From a virus: a DNA stretch of 21,194 bases. Position 1 is the stretch's first letter. Each line of letters starts with the position of its first letter. Position numbers and translations under genes: made by a program. The notes beneath the pieces are model-generated. The model was not told the origin of the DNA and did not search any database. It saw only the letters and a program-made list of their open reading frames with translations. Where the stretch lies: positions 1-21,194 of the IMG/VR virus record IMGVR_UViG_3300042907_000401. One strand, 5' to 3'. This document shows, one piece after another, positions 1-8,800 of the stretch.

Positions 1-3000
1 CACCAACACTCAAACTACCACCAGAAGTAATTCCTCCTCCCGCAGAAATTCCTCCACCCACACGCAGCGCAGCCGATGCAGTTATGCTTCCAACCACATC
101 AAGAGCCTGTGTTGGTCCAGATATTCCGATGCCTACTCTGTTATTTGCTGAGTCTACAGTAAGTACCGTGGTATCTCCATTATTACTAAAGATAAATCCC
201 TTTTGTGTTGCACTAATAGGTCTAATTCGGAGGAAATCTGGATGATCCGAATCTTCATATAGTCGCAATCCAACCTGACTGCTTGTACCAGCACTCAATC
301 GAAGTGCTTCCGATTGTGCTATCGTGGATCCTACTATTTCCAATTTAGCATTTGTTAGTGTTGTTGTTCCAATACCAACACTACCACCAATACCAACATT
401 GCCACCCGACTCGATTCGCATTCTTTCCGTGAGAGTACCACTGAGAGAAGTAGAAATTGTTAAATGTCCAGAGCGAGACGCACTACCATCAGTTAATAAT
501 GTTTTTATTTCTGCAACTGGACGGCGATCACTACTTTGGTTGTGTCCAAATCGTAATACAGCACCAGTATTCTCTGTGGCAGTTGTGTTTTCAAGATTAA
601 GAACAGGACTACCTTGAGATATATTTAACAAAGAATTGGGATTAGTTGTACCAATACCAACATTGGCAGCAAAACTTGCTGTAGCACCCACATTCAGCGC
701 ACCACCAATTCCTGCACCACCAGCAACTCTGAGTGCACCCGAACCCGTAGAAGTGGATGTGCTTGTGTCGGTTATGTTAACAAAAGTGCTTGCAGTAAAT
801 CCACCCCCGATCAATTTCATACCACCACTACCGACATCTAGTCTAGCAGCAGTAATTCCTCCACCCACATGGAGCGCACCAGCAATTCCTGCACCACCTG
901 CCACCACTAGTGTACCTGAAGTAATATTGGTAGATGCGATTATAGCAGAGGCGTTCACTACACCATTAGATGCAACTGAAACATGAGGATTCAGTGAGGC
1001 AGTTGCACCTACTGCTGATGTATGTAATCCAATACTGCCTTCAGGGGAGTTGAATCGAACAAATGCTTGTGCTTGTCCAGTGAATTGTCGGGTTTCCGCT
1101 TCACTTCCTGGACTTGCATTCAAATTAGCACCAATACCGCTACCATACAAAGTTGCGTTTGGTTCACTAGCCCACATCAGCAGTGCCGCACCTGCGGTAT
1201 TACCGTTTTGACCAAAATTTGTACCTTGTCCAGAGGCAACTAGTTGTATTTTAGTATTATTATGCACTCCTATTACACGAATCATATTACCGTAAGAACT
1301 AGTAGAAGTATAATTTCTAGGAGAACCAAGATTCAAATTACCAGCAGAAGTAATTCCTCCTCCCGCAGAGATTCCTAAACCCACATTAAGCGTACCCGCA
1401 ATTCCCGCACCACCCGCCACCACCAGTGAACCCGAACCCGTAGAAGTGGATGTGGTATTAAAAGAGGCGTTCAGACTCTTAGCCTGAAATGTTCCTGTGC
1501 TTAGAATATTACCAGAGTTTATAGTACCAGTAGTGTTAATTGCTCCTGATCCCAAATCTAGGCTACCCGCAGCAGTAATGCCTCCACCCACATAGAGATT
1601 TTTACCAATTCCCGCACCACCAACTACCACTAGATCACCACTACTTACAGAACTGGATTGGTTGCCACCACTGGCACCCAAAGTAGTAGCCGAAAATGAT
1701 CCAGTGAGAATACTTCCACTTTTCATTACTCCAGTTCCCAAATCAAGTCTAGCCGCAGTGATTCCTCCACCAACAGTAAGCGCACCACCCATAGAGATGC
1801 CACCCGCAGTAGTAATACCACCCACATAGAGGGCACCCTGAATTCCCACACCACCCAATACTCGGAGCGCACCTGTAATTGTAGAACTAGATGCGGCTGC
1901 ACTATCCACACGCGTTTCACCAGTGACATTCAGTGTACCAGCAATACTCTGACCATCAGCACCAACATGAAGACCCTTAGCCCCTATTCCACCCACCACA
2001 GTAAAGGCGGCAACAGTGGGAGAAGTGGCAGTAGTGTCATTCGTTACTCGTGTTAACCCGCTAAAGGTAATACCACCAGCAGCACTAATCCCACCACCAA
2101 CGGTAAGGTTTTTAGCAATTCCCGCACCGCCACCAAGAGTGAGTCCGCCTGTGGTTGTGGTTGTGGAGTCTGTAGTGGCAGGAATGTTCATCCCACCAGA
2201 ACTGTTCATGGTGATTGAGGTTCCTTGCAAGGAACCAGAACGAAATATATAATCTTTTGCTCGGAAATCAAGAGTAGTAGTAAATAAATTGGTAGTTCGA
2301 TTTAATGCTTGAATAAAACTCACATCTGTCTGATGTCCAGGTTGAAATTCAAGTGTGTCGTTACCTTGAGACACAACAAATGTATGCTGTGGGGTGGTTG
2401 TTCCAATACCTAATTTTCCATCATTAGTCAACCGCATCTGCTCTACACCACTAGTTCCATCGTTGGTCTTGAACACCAATGGTTCGCCGCTGCCACCTGG
2501 ACGCAGTGTGCCGTCCCGCAGATCACCCACAAGCAGACTGGTGTACGGAATGTCGATGCCGTCAATAATGGCAGCGCGTGTGTACGGCGAGGCTTTAATG
2601 ATGTACCGCACCACGGTGTAGGGGGGCAGATTGGGAAGCAATCCACCAGTAGTAGTTGCCGAAGTTACAAATGCAGCACTTCCCGCACCAACACCTGTAT
2701 TCGCAACAGTGGATTCTTGTCCACCCGCAGATCCAAGTGAATAGATGCCAGAGATGGCAGAATTTGTTGTATTTACTGTAGAGTCGTCATCAGTATCAGT
2801 GATTGCTCCTGTGTTTACACCAAGCGCAACTCGCCCACGCAGGTCTGGAGTATTAAAGTGGGTAATAGAAACCGCAGAGATGATCGTGAACGGATCTTCA
2901 TCGTCCTGAGCAAGACCAGTAGTAAACACAGTATTGTTTACAACAAAGTTTTTATTACCAGGACTATAAACAGGCACAGTCTGAACAGTAATAGTTGTTC

Positions 3001-3697
3001 CAGCAATCGCAATTATTTTTGCACGAACAGTAGTTGCATCGGTGCTCCCCTGTCTGATAAATCTACCGATACTTGATGGGGGAACTGGAGTTTGGGTGGT
3101 CAACACAGCAACATGACCGTATGCAGGAACACGATCACCACTGCTGTACTGCAACTTTGAGTACAGATACGGATACGCTCCCACCGCATACGAATTGCCG
3201 TTGCACTCCAACCACGAATCGGGAATTACCGAACCCGCAAACGGAACCACTGTGCCCACAGGCTGAATCTCGTCAATCGCAACAGTGGACGAACCGCCGA
3301 TCTGTGTACCAAGATAATTGGTAACAATATAACCTGATCCGTTTGTGATCTTTGTGAGTACAGGCTTTATAACACTTCCAATTGCACTTGGAGGAGAAGA
3401 AGTTAATCCACCCGCAGTAGTCGAATCCAAGAACAGCACAGGAGCAGATACGCCAGATAGTACAGACAGGTTAATATAACCAGAATAAGTTAAATCAAAA
3501 GTGTTAAAAGACGCAGCACTAACAACACCAGCAACTTCCGAATTTTCTGCACTATCGGCTTGTGCCTTTACCCATGTGCCACTAGGAATATCATACCGAA
3601 TAGCGTCTCCTTCTGAAAAAGAATTTGCTAGTGAAAAACTTTCCACAATGCTTCGTGGGGTGCTGGTTCCGCCTTTTAGAAGTAGTGATGATCCCAT
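1..3697 (-). CDS. Giant tail-collar fibre protein, C-terminus beyond window
   Basis: From the ATG at 3695-3697 the minus strand stays open for 1232 codons to the left edge, so only a minimum size is known. Domains in order: residues 20-130, a copy of the module found twice in the upstream gene (GTWVKAQADSAENSEVAGVV); 145-369, a phage tail-collar domain (PVGTVVPFAGSVIPDSWLEC, FNTPDLRGRVALGVN, GGQES, NLPPYTVVRYIIKA) with an insertion of about 90 residues; about 430, LGIGTTTPQ; 517-1005, seven copies of a Gly-rich motif such as SGALRVAGGAGIGGALNVG; and 1012-1200, blocks such as ERMRIESGGNVGIG and VGIGTTNPN. Such blocks commonly precede a C-terminal S74-type intramolecular chaperone, which may lie beyond the edge. 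It is probably a trimeric receptor-binding fibre. Confidence 0.88.
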   Translation of the reverse strand, partial: MGSSLLLKGGTSTPRSIVESFSLANSFSEGDAIRYDIPSGTWVKAQADSAENSEVAGVVSAASFNTFDLTYSGYINLSVLSGVSAPVLFLDSTTAGGLTSSPPSAIGSVIKPVLTKITNGSGYIVTNYLGTQIGGSSTVAIDEIQPVGTVVPFAGSVIPDSWLECNGNSYAVGAYPYLYSKLQYSSGDRVPAYGHVAVLTTQTPVPPSSIGRFIRQGSTDATTVRAKIIAIAGTTITVQTVPVYSPGNKNFVVNNTVFTTGLAQDDEDPFTIISAVSITHFNTPDLRGRVALGVNTGAITDTDDDSTVNTTNSAISGIYSLGSAGGQESTVANTGVGAGSAAFVTSATTTGGLLPNLPPYTVVRYIIKASPYTRAAIIDGIDIPYTSLLVGDLRDGTLRPGGSGEPLVFKTNDGTSGVEQMRLTNDGKLGIGTTTPQHTFVVSQGNDTLEFQPGHQTDVSFIQALNRTTNLFTTTLDFRAKDYIFRSGSLQGTSITMNSSGGMNIPATTDSTTTTTGGLTLGGGAGIAKNLTVGGGISAAGGITFSGLTRVTNDTTATSPTVAAFTVVGGIGAKGLHVGADGQSIAGTLNVTGETRVDSAAASSSTITGALRVLGGVGIQGALYVGGITTAGGISMGGALTVGGGITAARLDLGTGVMKSGSILTGSFSATTLGASGGNQSSSVSSGDLVVVGGAGIGKNLYVGGGITAAGSLDLGSGAINTTGTINSGNILSTGTFQAKSLNASFNTTSTSTGSGSLVVAGGAGIAGTLNVGLGISAGGGITSAGNLNLGSPRNYTSTSSYGNMIRVIGVHNNTKIQLVASGQGTNFGQNGNTAGAALLMWASEPNATLYGSGIGANLNASPGSEAETRQFTGQAQAFVRFNSPEGSIGLHTSAVGATASLNPHVSVASNGVVNASAIIASTNITSGTLVVAGGAGIAGALHVGGGITAARLDVGSGGMKLIGGGFTASTFVNITDTSTSTSTGSGALRVAGGAGIGGALNVGATASFAANVGIGTTNPNSLLNISQGSPVLNLENTTATENTGAVLRFGHNQSSDRRPVAEIKTLLTDGSASRSGHLTISTSLSGTLTERMRIESGGNVGIGGSVGIGTTTLTNAKLEIVGSTIAQSEALRLSAGTSSQVGLRLYEDSDHPDFLRIRPISATQKGFIFSNNGDTTVLTVDSANNRVGIGISGPTQALDVVGSITASAALRVGGGISAGGGITSGGSLSVG
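22..46. repeat. Exact 25-base direct repeat B, copy 1
   Basis: This is identical to 1345-1369 over 25 bases and codes for SAGGGITS in the giant fibre. The spacing of 1323 bases is a multiple of three. Confidence 0.88.
737..761. repeat. Exact 25-base direct repeat A, copy 1
   Basis: This is identical to 1430-1454 over 25 bases and codes for the Ser/Thr/Gly spacer TSTSTGSG just before a Gly-rich unit. The copies are 693 bases apart, a multiple of three, so recombination between them would keep frame. Confidence 0.9.
1345..1369. repeat. Exact 25-base direct repeat B, copy 2
   Basis: This is the second copy of the 25-base repeat at 22-46, in the same reading phase. Confidence 0.88.
1430..1454. 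repeat. Exact 25-base direct repeat A, copy 2
   Basis: This is the second copy of the 25-base repeat at 737-761, in the same phase of the fibre frame. Confidence 0.9.
3308..3640 (-). repeat. Fibre beta module, copy 3
   Basis: Residues about 20-130 of the giant fibre: SEGDAIRYDI, WVKAQADSAENSEVAGVV, SAPVLFLDSTTAGGLTS and AIGSVIKPVLTKI. It is the N-terminal module of this protein and paralogous to the two modules of the preceding gene. Confidence 0.7.
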
Positions 3698-3706
3698 TTG
3701 GTATTG

Positions 3707-3711
3707 CCTTT
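3707..3711 (-). promoter_or_regulatory. Shine-Dalgarno for the giant fibre gene
   Basis: The minus strand reads TAAAGG, with the TAA stop of the 644-residue gene overlapping AAAGG nine bases before the ATG at 3697. This fixes the start of the giant fibre and indicates coupling to the upstream fibre-type gene. Confidence 0.65.
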
Positions 3712-5644
3712 AAGAAATTCTCTGACAGAGATGATATGCTGTTGCGCCTGTGGAGTTACGATCAATTGCCCGACCACGAGTTTTCCATGTTCCATTCATT
3801 GTGACACCTGTGGTGCTGGCACCAAGATAGATGCCGTACTCTCCGCTCAAGCCACCGCTGTTGTGGTAGTAGAGGGTGACTCCCACATTTGGGGATAGCG
3901 TTGAGCCTGTTGTACCCATCACAATGCTGCCTGTAGGCAGATCAATATAATCAGCAGAAGCACCCGTGTACCCTGTGAACGAGGACTGCCCTGAGTTGTT
4001 TACATCACCACGATATGAAATAATATGACCACTGGTTGCCGTGGTGCTGAAAAGAAGTGGTTTCCTAACTTGTCCCACAAGAGTAGGAGGAGTATTAGTA
4101 ATAGATGGAGTGGAACTTTCAAAGGCTTGAGTATTACCAGCAGATCCAGCACTCAAGAAGTATTGAGTACCCGCAACCATATTCCCTGGAGTACCAGAAT
4201 TGCTTGCAGTTATTCCTAGAGAAGTTGCATCAAAAAATCCAGTTGTGGTAATGCTAAACTTAGAGTTAACAGCAGAAGTATCAATGGGGGTTACATCAGT
4301 AACAATACCAACCACTTCCGCTTGTGCTTCCGTGTCAGCCTGTGCCTTTACATAGATTCCGTCAGCATAAGTGGCAGATGTGTATCCAGGAGGAGGAATG
4401 CCTCCTGCATACGCATAAGAAAGTCCAGCAGAGCCAGCAATCCATCGAACTGCATCTCCAACTTGGAATTTGTTGATCTGCACTATAGATCTTCCAACTG
4501 TAGAAGCAGCAGTAATTATTGCGTCTTCCGCAAGAAGTCCACCAGTAAATGGAATCACTATTGCAGCACTAGCACCAGTAGCAATCAGAACAGCCTTGTG
4601 TACTGTTCCTACAGCCCTGGATGGTGTGGTGCTTAGTTTTCCCGCGCTTGTAGACAGGTAGTATACTGCACCAGTTATCAGATTAGATCCTGATGGCAAG
4701 GCATTGGTAAAGTTTCCAAATATCTCACCAATAAAAGTAACTTCAAATGTGTTTGCGTCCACACGATTAGACACAACACCAACAACTTCAGCCTTGTCCA
4801 CATCAGTACAATCTGCTGCAAGATAACTTCCGTTGTTGTACACATACACAGGAGTGCCAAAAGACAGTCCGTGAGCCGTTTGAGTAACCCGCTTACGGTT
4901 TACACCATTTCGAATATTTACAAACGGTTGTGCGCCGTATGTTGTGCCGTTGAGAACTTCCATGAAAACCGTTGCACCTGTTGATGAGTAACGGCTGAAT
5001 TCAATTGCTCGGTTGGTGGTTGCTCCTGCTGCTCCACCCGTGTTTGTCAGACTAATATTAAGTCCGTGATCCGTGGTTGATCCACCGTCAAGACGAATGG
5101 CAAGACCGTGAACAGGCAGGGTTCCACCGCCAGCAGGGTACAACCCGCTTGTGGCTCCGCTAAAGCCAATGTGTGTGTTTGCACGCCACACACCCGTGAC
5201 ACCGTGAACTGCAAAATTTTGCCAGAGCCACTCTGCTGTTCCACCACTTCCAAGATTCAAGATCAAGCCACCACCACCAGCGGCAGATGCTCCTGCGGCA
5301 GATGCACCAGCAAGATCGCCAAGCACAATGTTGTAGTCATCAATGGTAACCGTCTGTGCGTTCATGGTCACAGTGGAACCGTTAAAAGTAACTACACCAC
5401 CAAAGTTAATGTCGCCAGTAAAAGTGTGACCCGTGGTAATGGTTTCAAGCAAGGCAACAGAAAGAGTTCCACCCGTGGTTGTTGTAATGGAAATACTTCC
5501 AGTACTGATACCCTCATACACCTTCAGTTTGTTTAGTTTGTAGACGGCAGTATTGGTGATGTCACGCCATGTGTTAAAAGTATCCCCAAGTGCGACTTGT
5601 GGGATCGGATAGGTGTTTTCATCTGGTCCTGTATATGATGCCAT
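3710..5644 (-). CDS. Fibre-type virion structural protein with two repeated beta modules
   Basis: A 644-residue protein. Residues 15-45 (PQVALGDTFNTWRDITNTAV and YKLNKLKVYEG) look like the N-terminal attachment segment recurrent in marine phage fibre proteins. Residues 94-165 carry MNAQTVTIDDYNIVLGDLAG, then GGGGLILNLGSGGTAEWLWQ, a pattern I recall from cyanophage structural proteins. Two copies of a module follow (about 249-367 and 388-545), with the core KAEVVGVVSNRVDANTF / QAEVVGIVTDV and later VYYLSTSAGKLS / QYFLSAGSAG; the next gene carries a third copy. The C-terminus (GTWKTRGRAIDRNSTGATAY and HLCQRIS) is a short tail like those of phage fibre tips. Role is most likely a tail fibre or baseplate decoration; the exact place is unknown. 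Its stop overlaps the Shine-Dalgarno of the next gene. Confidence 0.8.
   Translation of the reverse strand: MASYTGPDENTYPIPQVALGDTFNTWRDITNTAVYKLNKLKVYEGISTGSISITTTTGGTLSVALLETITTGHTFTGDINFGGVVTFNGSTVTMNAQTVTIDDYNIVLGDLAGASAAGASAAGGGGLILNLGSGGTAEWLWQNFAVHGVTGVWRANTHIGFSGATSGLYPAGGGTLPVHGLAIRLDGGSTTDHGLNISLTNTGGAAGATTNRAIEFSRYSSTGATVFMEVLNGTTYGAQPFVNIRNGVNRKRVTQTAHGLSFGTPVYVYNNGSYLAADCTDVDKAEVVGVVSNRVDANTFEVTFIGEIFGNFTNALPSGSNLITGAVYYLSTSAGKLSTTPSRAVGTVHKAVLIATGASAAIVIPFTGGLLAEDAIITAASTVGRSIVQINKFQVGDAVRWIAGSAGLSYAYAGGIPPPGYTSATYADGIYVKAQADTEAQAEVVGIVTDVTPIDTSAVNSKFSITTTGFFDATSLGITASNSGTPGNMVAGTQYFLSAGSAGNTQAFESSTPSITNTPPTLVGQVRKPLLFSTTATSGHIISYRGDVNNSGQSSFTGYTGASADYIDLPTGSIVMGTTGSTLSPNVGVTLYYHNSGGLSGEYGIYLGASTTGVTMNGTWKTRGRAIDRNSTGATAYHLCQRIS
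4010..4483 (-). repeat. Fibre beta module, copy 2
   Basis: Residues about 388-545 of the 644-residue protein: FQVGDAVRWI, YVKAQADTEAQAEVVGIV, GTQYFLSAGSAG and TLVGQVRKPLLF. It is closest to copy 3 (both have VKAQAD) and longer than copy 1. Confidence 0.7.
4544..4900 (-). repeat. Fibre beta module, copy 1
   Basis: Residues about 249-367 of the 644-residue protein. The module runs from a GTPVYV strand through DKAEVVGVVSNRVDANTF, then GAVYYLSTSAGKLSTTPSRA and VGTVHKAVLIATG. It resembles the copies at 4010-4483 and 3308-3640. Confidence 0.7.
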
Positions 5645-5647
5645 GTC

Positions 5648-5842
5648 TTATTCGCTCTGCTGTGTGAGGTTTGATACAGATATGAGTTGCTGTACTTGCT
5701 GCTTCAGAGTATTTATCTCTGCTTTCAGTGCTTCTACATCTTCTGCTAGAGTCTTTTTTTGCATGAAAGCATCAATTGTCTGTGCATCTGCCAGTAGTAC
5801 TGCACCCGTGGCACTATCGCGGATGTACCTTACTCCACTCAT
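5648..5842 (-). CDS. Small coiled-coil protein between structural genes
   Basis: A 64-residue ORF that fits exactly between its neighbours: its ATG directly follows the TAA of the DUF4815-like gene, and its TAA is three bases before the next ATG. There is no strong Shine-Dalgarno, so it probably depends on coupled translation. The N-terminal half (SGVRYIRDSATGAVLLADAQ) looks like a small beta-hairpin. Residues about 30-60 (TLAEDVEALKAEINTLKQQV and on) form a clear heptad with leucine/isoleucine/valine repeats, predicting a short dimeric or trimeric coiled coil. It could trimerise with the fibre next door or act as a small assembly factor; no function is known to me. Exact packing between structural genes argues that it is real. 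Confidence 0.75.
   Translation of the reverse strand: MSGVRYIRDSATGAVLLADAQTIDAFMQKKTLAEDVEALKAEINTLKQQVQQLISVSNLTQQSE
5710..5719 (-). promoter_or_regulatory. Possible T4-type late promoter element
   Basis: The minus strand reads GAGATAAATA, one mismatch from the T4 late consensus TATAAATA (GATAAATA here), 65 bases before the 644-residue gene. It lies inside the coiled-coil ORF and also encodes EIN in a heptad, so it may be coincidence. Confidence 0.2.
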
Positions 5843-8800
5843 TTATTGAATGAAACTCACTGTACGGATGTTTCGTGCAGCAGGTGTTTTGAAATATGTA
5901 GAGTTTTGTGCCGTGGAAGTCATCACAACCTGTATCTGATACGAGGTGAACGCTCCTGAAGGTACAGCAACACGGAAGGCGGCTTCTCGGAAATCAATTT
6001 CCGAATTACTAGTAAATGAAGGGCTGATTTGTGGCATGAGGAGGAATCCCTTGGAGAATATATCGGTTTCTCCACTCAGACAGTATCGGTAATTCACAGC
6101 AATACCAGATCCTGTTGGAATATTTGCGTCTACAAACACAGCAATTCCGTTTGATGCGGTGGATTGCGGCAACTCCACTACTCGCGAAACATATTTTGAT
6201 GTTGGAGTGCTACTAGTGGAGTACATGGTGACACTAGCAGCGAACAGCGCAGAAATATCAATCACAGGAGACACTGATGTGTTTGCTCCTCTGCGTAGAG
6301 AATATTGCAGATCTGGATTACTTGAAATAATAGTCTTCAAATATACAGATTCGTTGTTCAAGAAGTTTTTACCATCAACGGTGCGATCAAGGGCGCAACT
6401 GCTTGGAATAATTTCTGGAGCGTAGAACTTTAAAATTTGAGCATTGGTGCAATTACTGATTCCACTGTATTTAATATTACCAGTTGAAACAAACGAACAC
6501 TGATTCAAGGTGAACATAAGATCTGTGGTGTTGTTTTGTACTGTTGAACCAATTCCTTGTGGTGTAAACAAGGTTCCAACCAACTGATTGTTTCCTGCGC
6601 GACCCGCAACAGCCGAATTATTGTTGATGGTATTAATCGCACTCTCAGCAGCAAACAATTCGTATTTGTCGCTGTTTGCCAAAATGCAGATAGCGTATTC
6701 ACCTGGTTCAAGATACACGGGACTGCTAAAGGTGAAATTTGTTGCTATTGGCAATGCAGAATTAGCGATTACATTTACTGAGTTTTTAACAACTGTGCTG
6801 AAAGGCATTACCACAGAAGGTGATGGATATCCAGAAACCGTTGGACGAATCTGAACCGTTACTGGTAATGTGGAATCCTTTGCAGCAAAATAAAGGTCTG
6901 CGCTACTAAGGAATATGCCATCAGGGTTTGCTTTCTTATCAACCAAGAATGTTTGTGATACAGGATCGCTCCAATGGTTGTTCTCAACAGAATCAATGTC
7001 TCGATTGAATGGATCCTTTGCAATACTTTCACTTGCAGCAGTTTGACGGCGCAGTTCAGGTGGACGAGTAGAATACGAACCAGAATCGCGTTGCTCTAAA
7101 AGACCCGTGCAGTAGTACACTGCTTCTGCTGCAATAGTGGAATTAGCCGTAACAGCAGAATCAGCAATACGAACAGTTCTTTGTCCTGCCAAGAATGTAC
7201 CAGCAGAAATTCCAAAAGATACGGTGCATGAGCCGTAAGTATCAGTGCTAATACCACTCTTGACTACTTCTCCGTCAAAATACAGAGAGAGATTTGTGGA
7301 ATTGGGTTTCAATCCGTCAACAGTTGCAGTCACGGTATTGAGTGGAATATAAGGAACCACACTGCGATCAATTACCCGCGAACCAATGCGGTGCTTGATA
7401 CGATTCTTTAGTTGACGAGCACTAATAAAATTGCTGTTCTTCTGATCAATGCTTTGCACCTTACGAGAAACACCTACTCGAATGCTACCAGAGTTGACCG
7501 ATGGAATTGCAGATGTGGATGCCACATGGGGAAGTTCAACAATACGCTTCTGTATATCGTCTTGTTCGTCTTCAACCTGATCTATGCCTGTCCATATACT
7601 TTCCCACTCATTCCACTGCGTACCAAAGCCACGCTTGTTGTTTGCATTGGATGAAATCCAATTGTCATTTTCTGAAAGTGCATTGGTCTTAACAGCAGGA
7701 CGATATCCTGTGTCGTAGAATGGTTCAACAGAAGTAGACAATTTCATAAACCCAAGCCAATTAACCGTGTTGGACGGATTAATCTTGATGCTCTTTGTAT
7801 ACTGCTTGTTTTCAATATAAGCAGGAGTAGTGTAATCAAGAGTAATCAATCCATCTGAAGAAACCACGGTATTGATTGTGATTGGAGTATTAATTGAAAT
7901 TTCTTGAGTTGTAAAGAATGGACGCAATTCCCCACGCTCAAAATCAATAGAACACGAATTAGAGTAATCGCACACATCCGAAACGGAGTGTCCATAGAAC
8001 TCATCTGAGAAGATAGAAGTCTTTAAAGGTTCGGCAGCAGCACAAGTTCCACGAAGTGATCTTGCTTCTATTTCAGATTCCGACAGGGAGAGTTTAGCAA
8101 ACACTTCAACTTCATCCACTCGCTTCTGAATCTTACCAATGTCTGCCATAGTGAATCGCTTGGTGTCTACGGGAGTAATCACTACATCACTTTCGTTGTG
8201 TGTGTACGCAGGAACAGTTACGGTAGCAAGCACAAGAGCATCAGCAGGATCAGGTGGAGCCGAAGGCGACAGGTCAGGAGTTCCTCCTACAAAGAAGAAG
8301 AGTGCAGACCCGTCTTCAGGATCAGCCTTAACGCACAATTTATCAATGCGTGGCAGATAGTGATTGTATGAAGCACTAGTAAACGATGGAACCACAACAT
8401 CAGTAGCACCATACGGTTTCAACATTGGTGTGGTTGCGGTAAGTCCAGAATGACGGAAGTCCAAGCAGTTTGCCAAAGACACCGTTTTGCCTGTACGCGG
8501 ATTGGTGAACAGTGGAATCTGAGCATACGGAAACGCAGAACCATCTGAAGAAAAGTATGAATGCTTGCCGATGAATGGTGCAGCAGACAATCCACCGTGA
8601 ACAAAATATGAATAGGTAACAAAAAGGTTCGCGTTGGTTAATGAAGAAGTATATACAGGCTTGGATGCCGAACTTTCTTTAATATACAGGCGAGAATTTT
8701 CGTAGTGAGTTTCTCGCTGACCATCATCCAACTCAAAATCATCGGTATAATCTATTGCTGCACTAGTTTGATTAACAACCGAAGCAATAGCGTACACATC

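Larger units (their letters stand above)
1..2150 (-). repeat. Gly-rich repeat region of the giant fibre
   Basis: Seven copies of a unit of about 20 residues with the core GGAGI(A/G)xxLxVGGGI occur at residues about 517, 563, 608, 687, 756, 927 and 986, separated by variable Ser/Thr-rich spacers. An eighth, partial form (LRVGGGISAGGGITSGGSLS) is at about 1211-1230. On the plus strand these appear as recurrent C-rich tracts such as attcctccacccacat. This type of repeat is expected to form an elongated beta-structured trimeric shaft. Confidence 0.85.

Noticed and set aside
324-986. Plus-strand ORFs with Pro/Ala-rich repeats (APPIPAPPA type)
   Set aside because: They are the antisense of the Gly-rich fibre repeats (Gly codons read as Pro/Ala on the other strand). 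They have no Shine-Dalgarno and are fully covered by the minus-strand fibre frame.
1-2150. Regular C-rich repeats on the plus strand as a CRISPR-like or tandem non-coding array
   Set aside because: The unit spacing varies, the units diverge, and all of it reads as one open minus-strand frame encoding a Gly-rich fibre shaft.
5108-5536. 142-codon plus-strand ORF
   Set aside because: It lies entirely opposite the 644-residue fibre-type gene, has odd composition (many Cys, Arg, Thr) and no recognisable domain, so it is a shadow.
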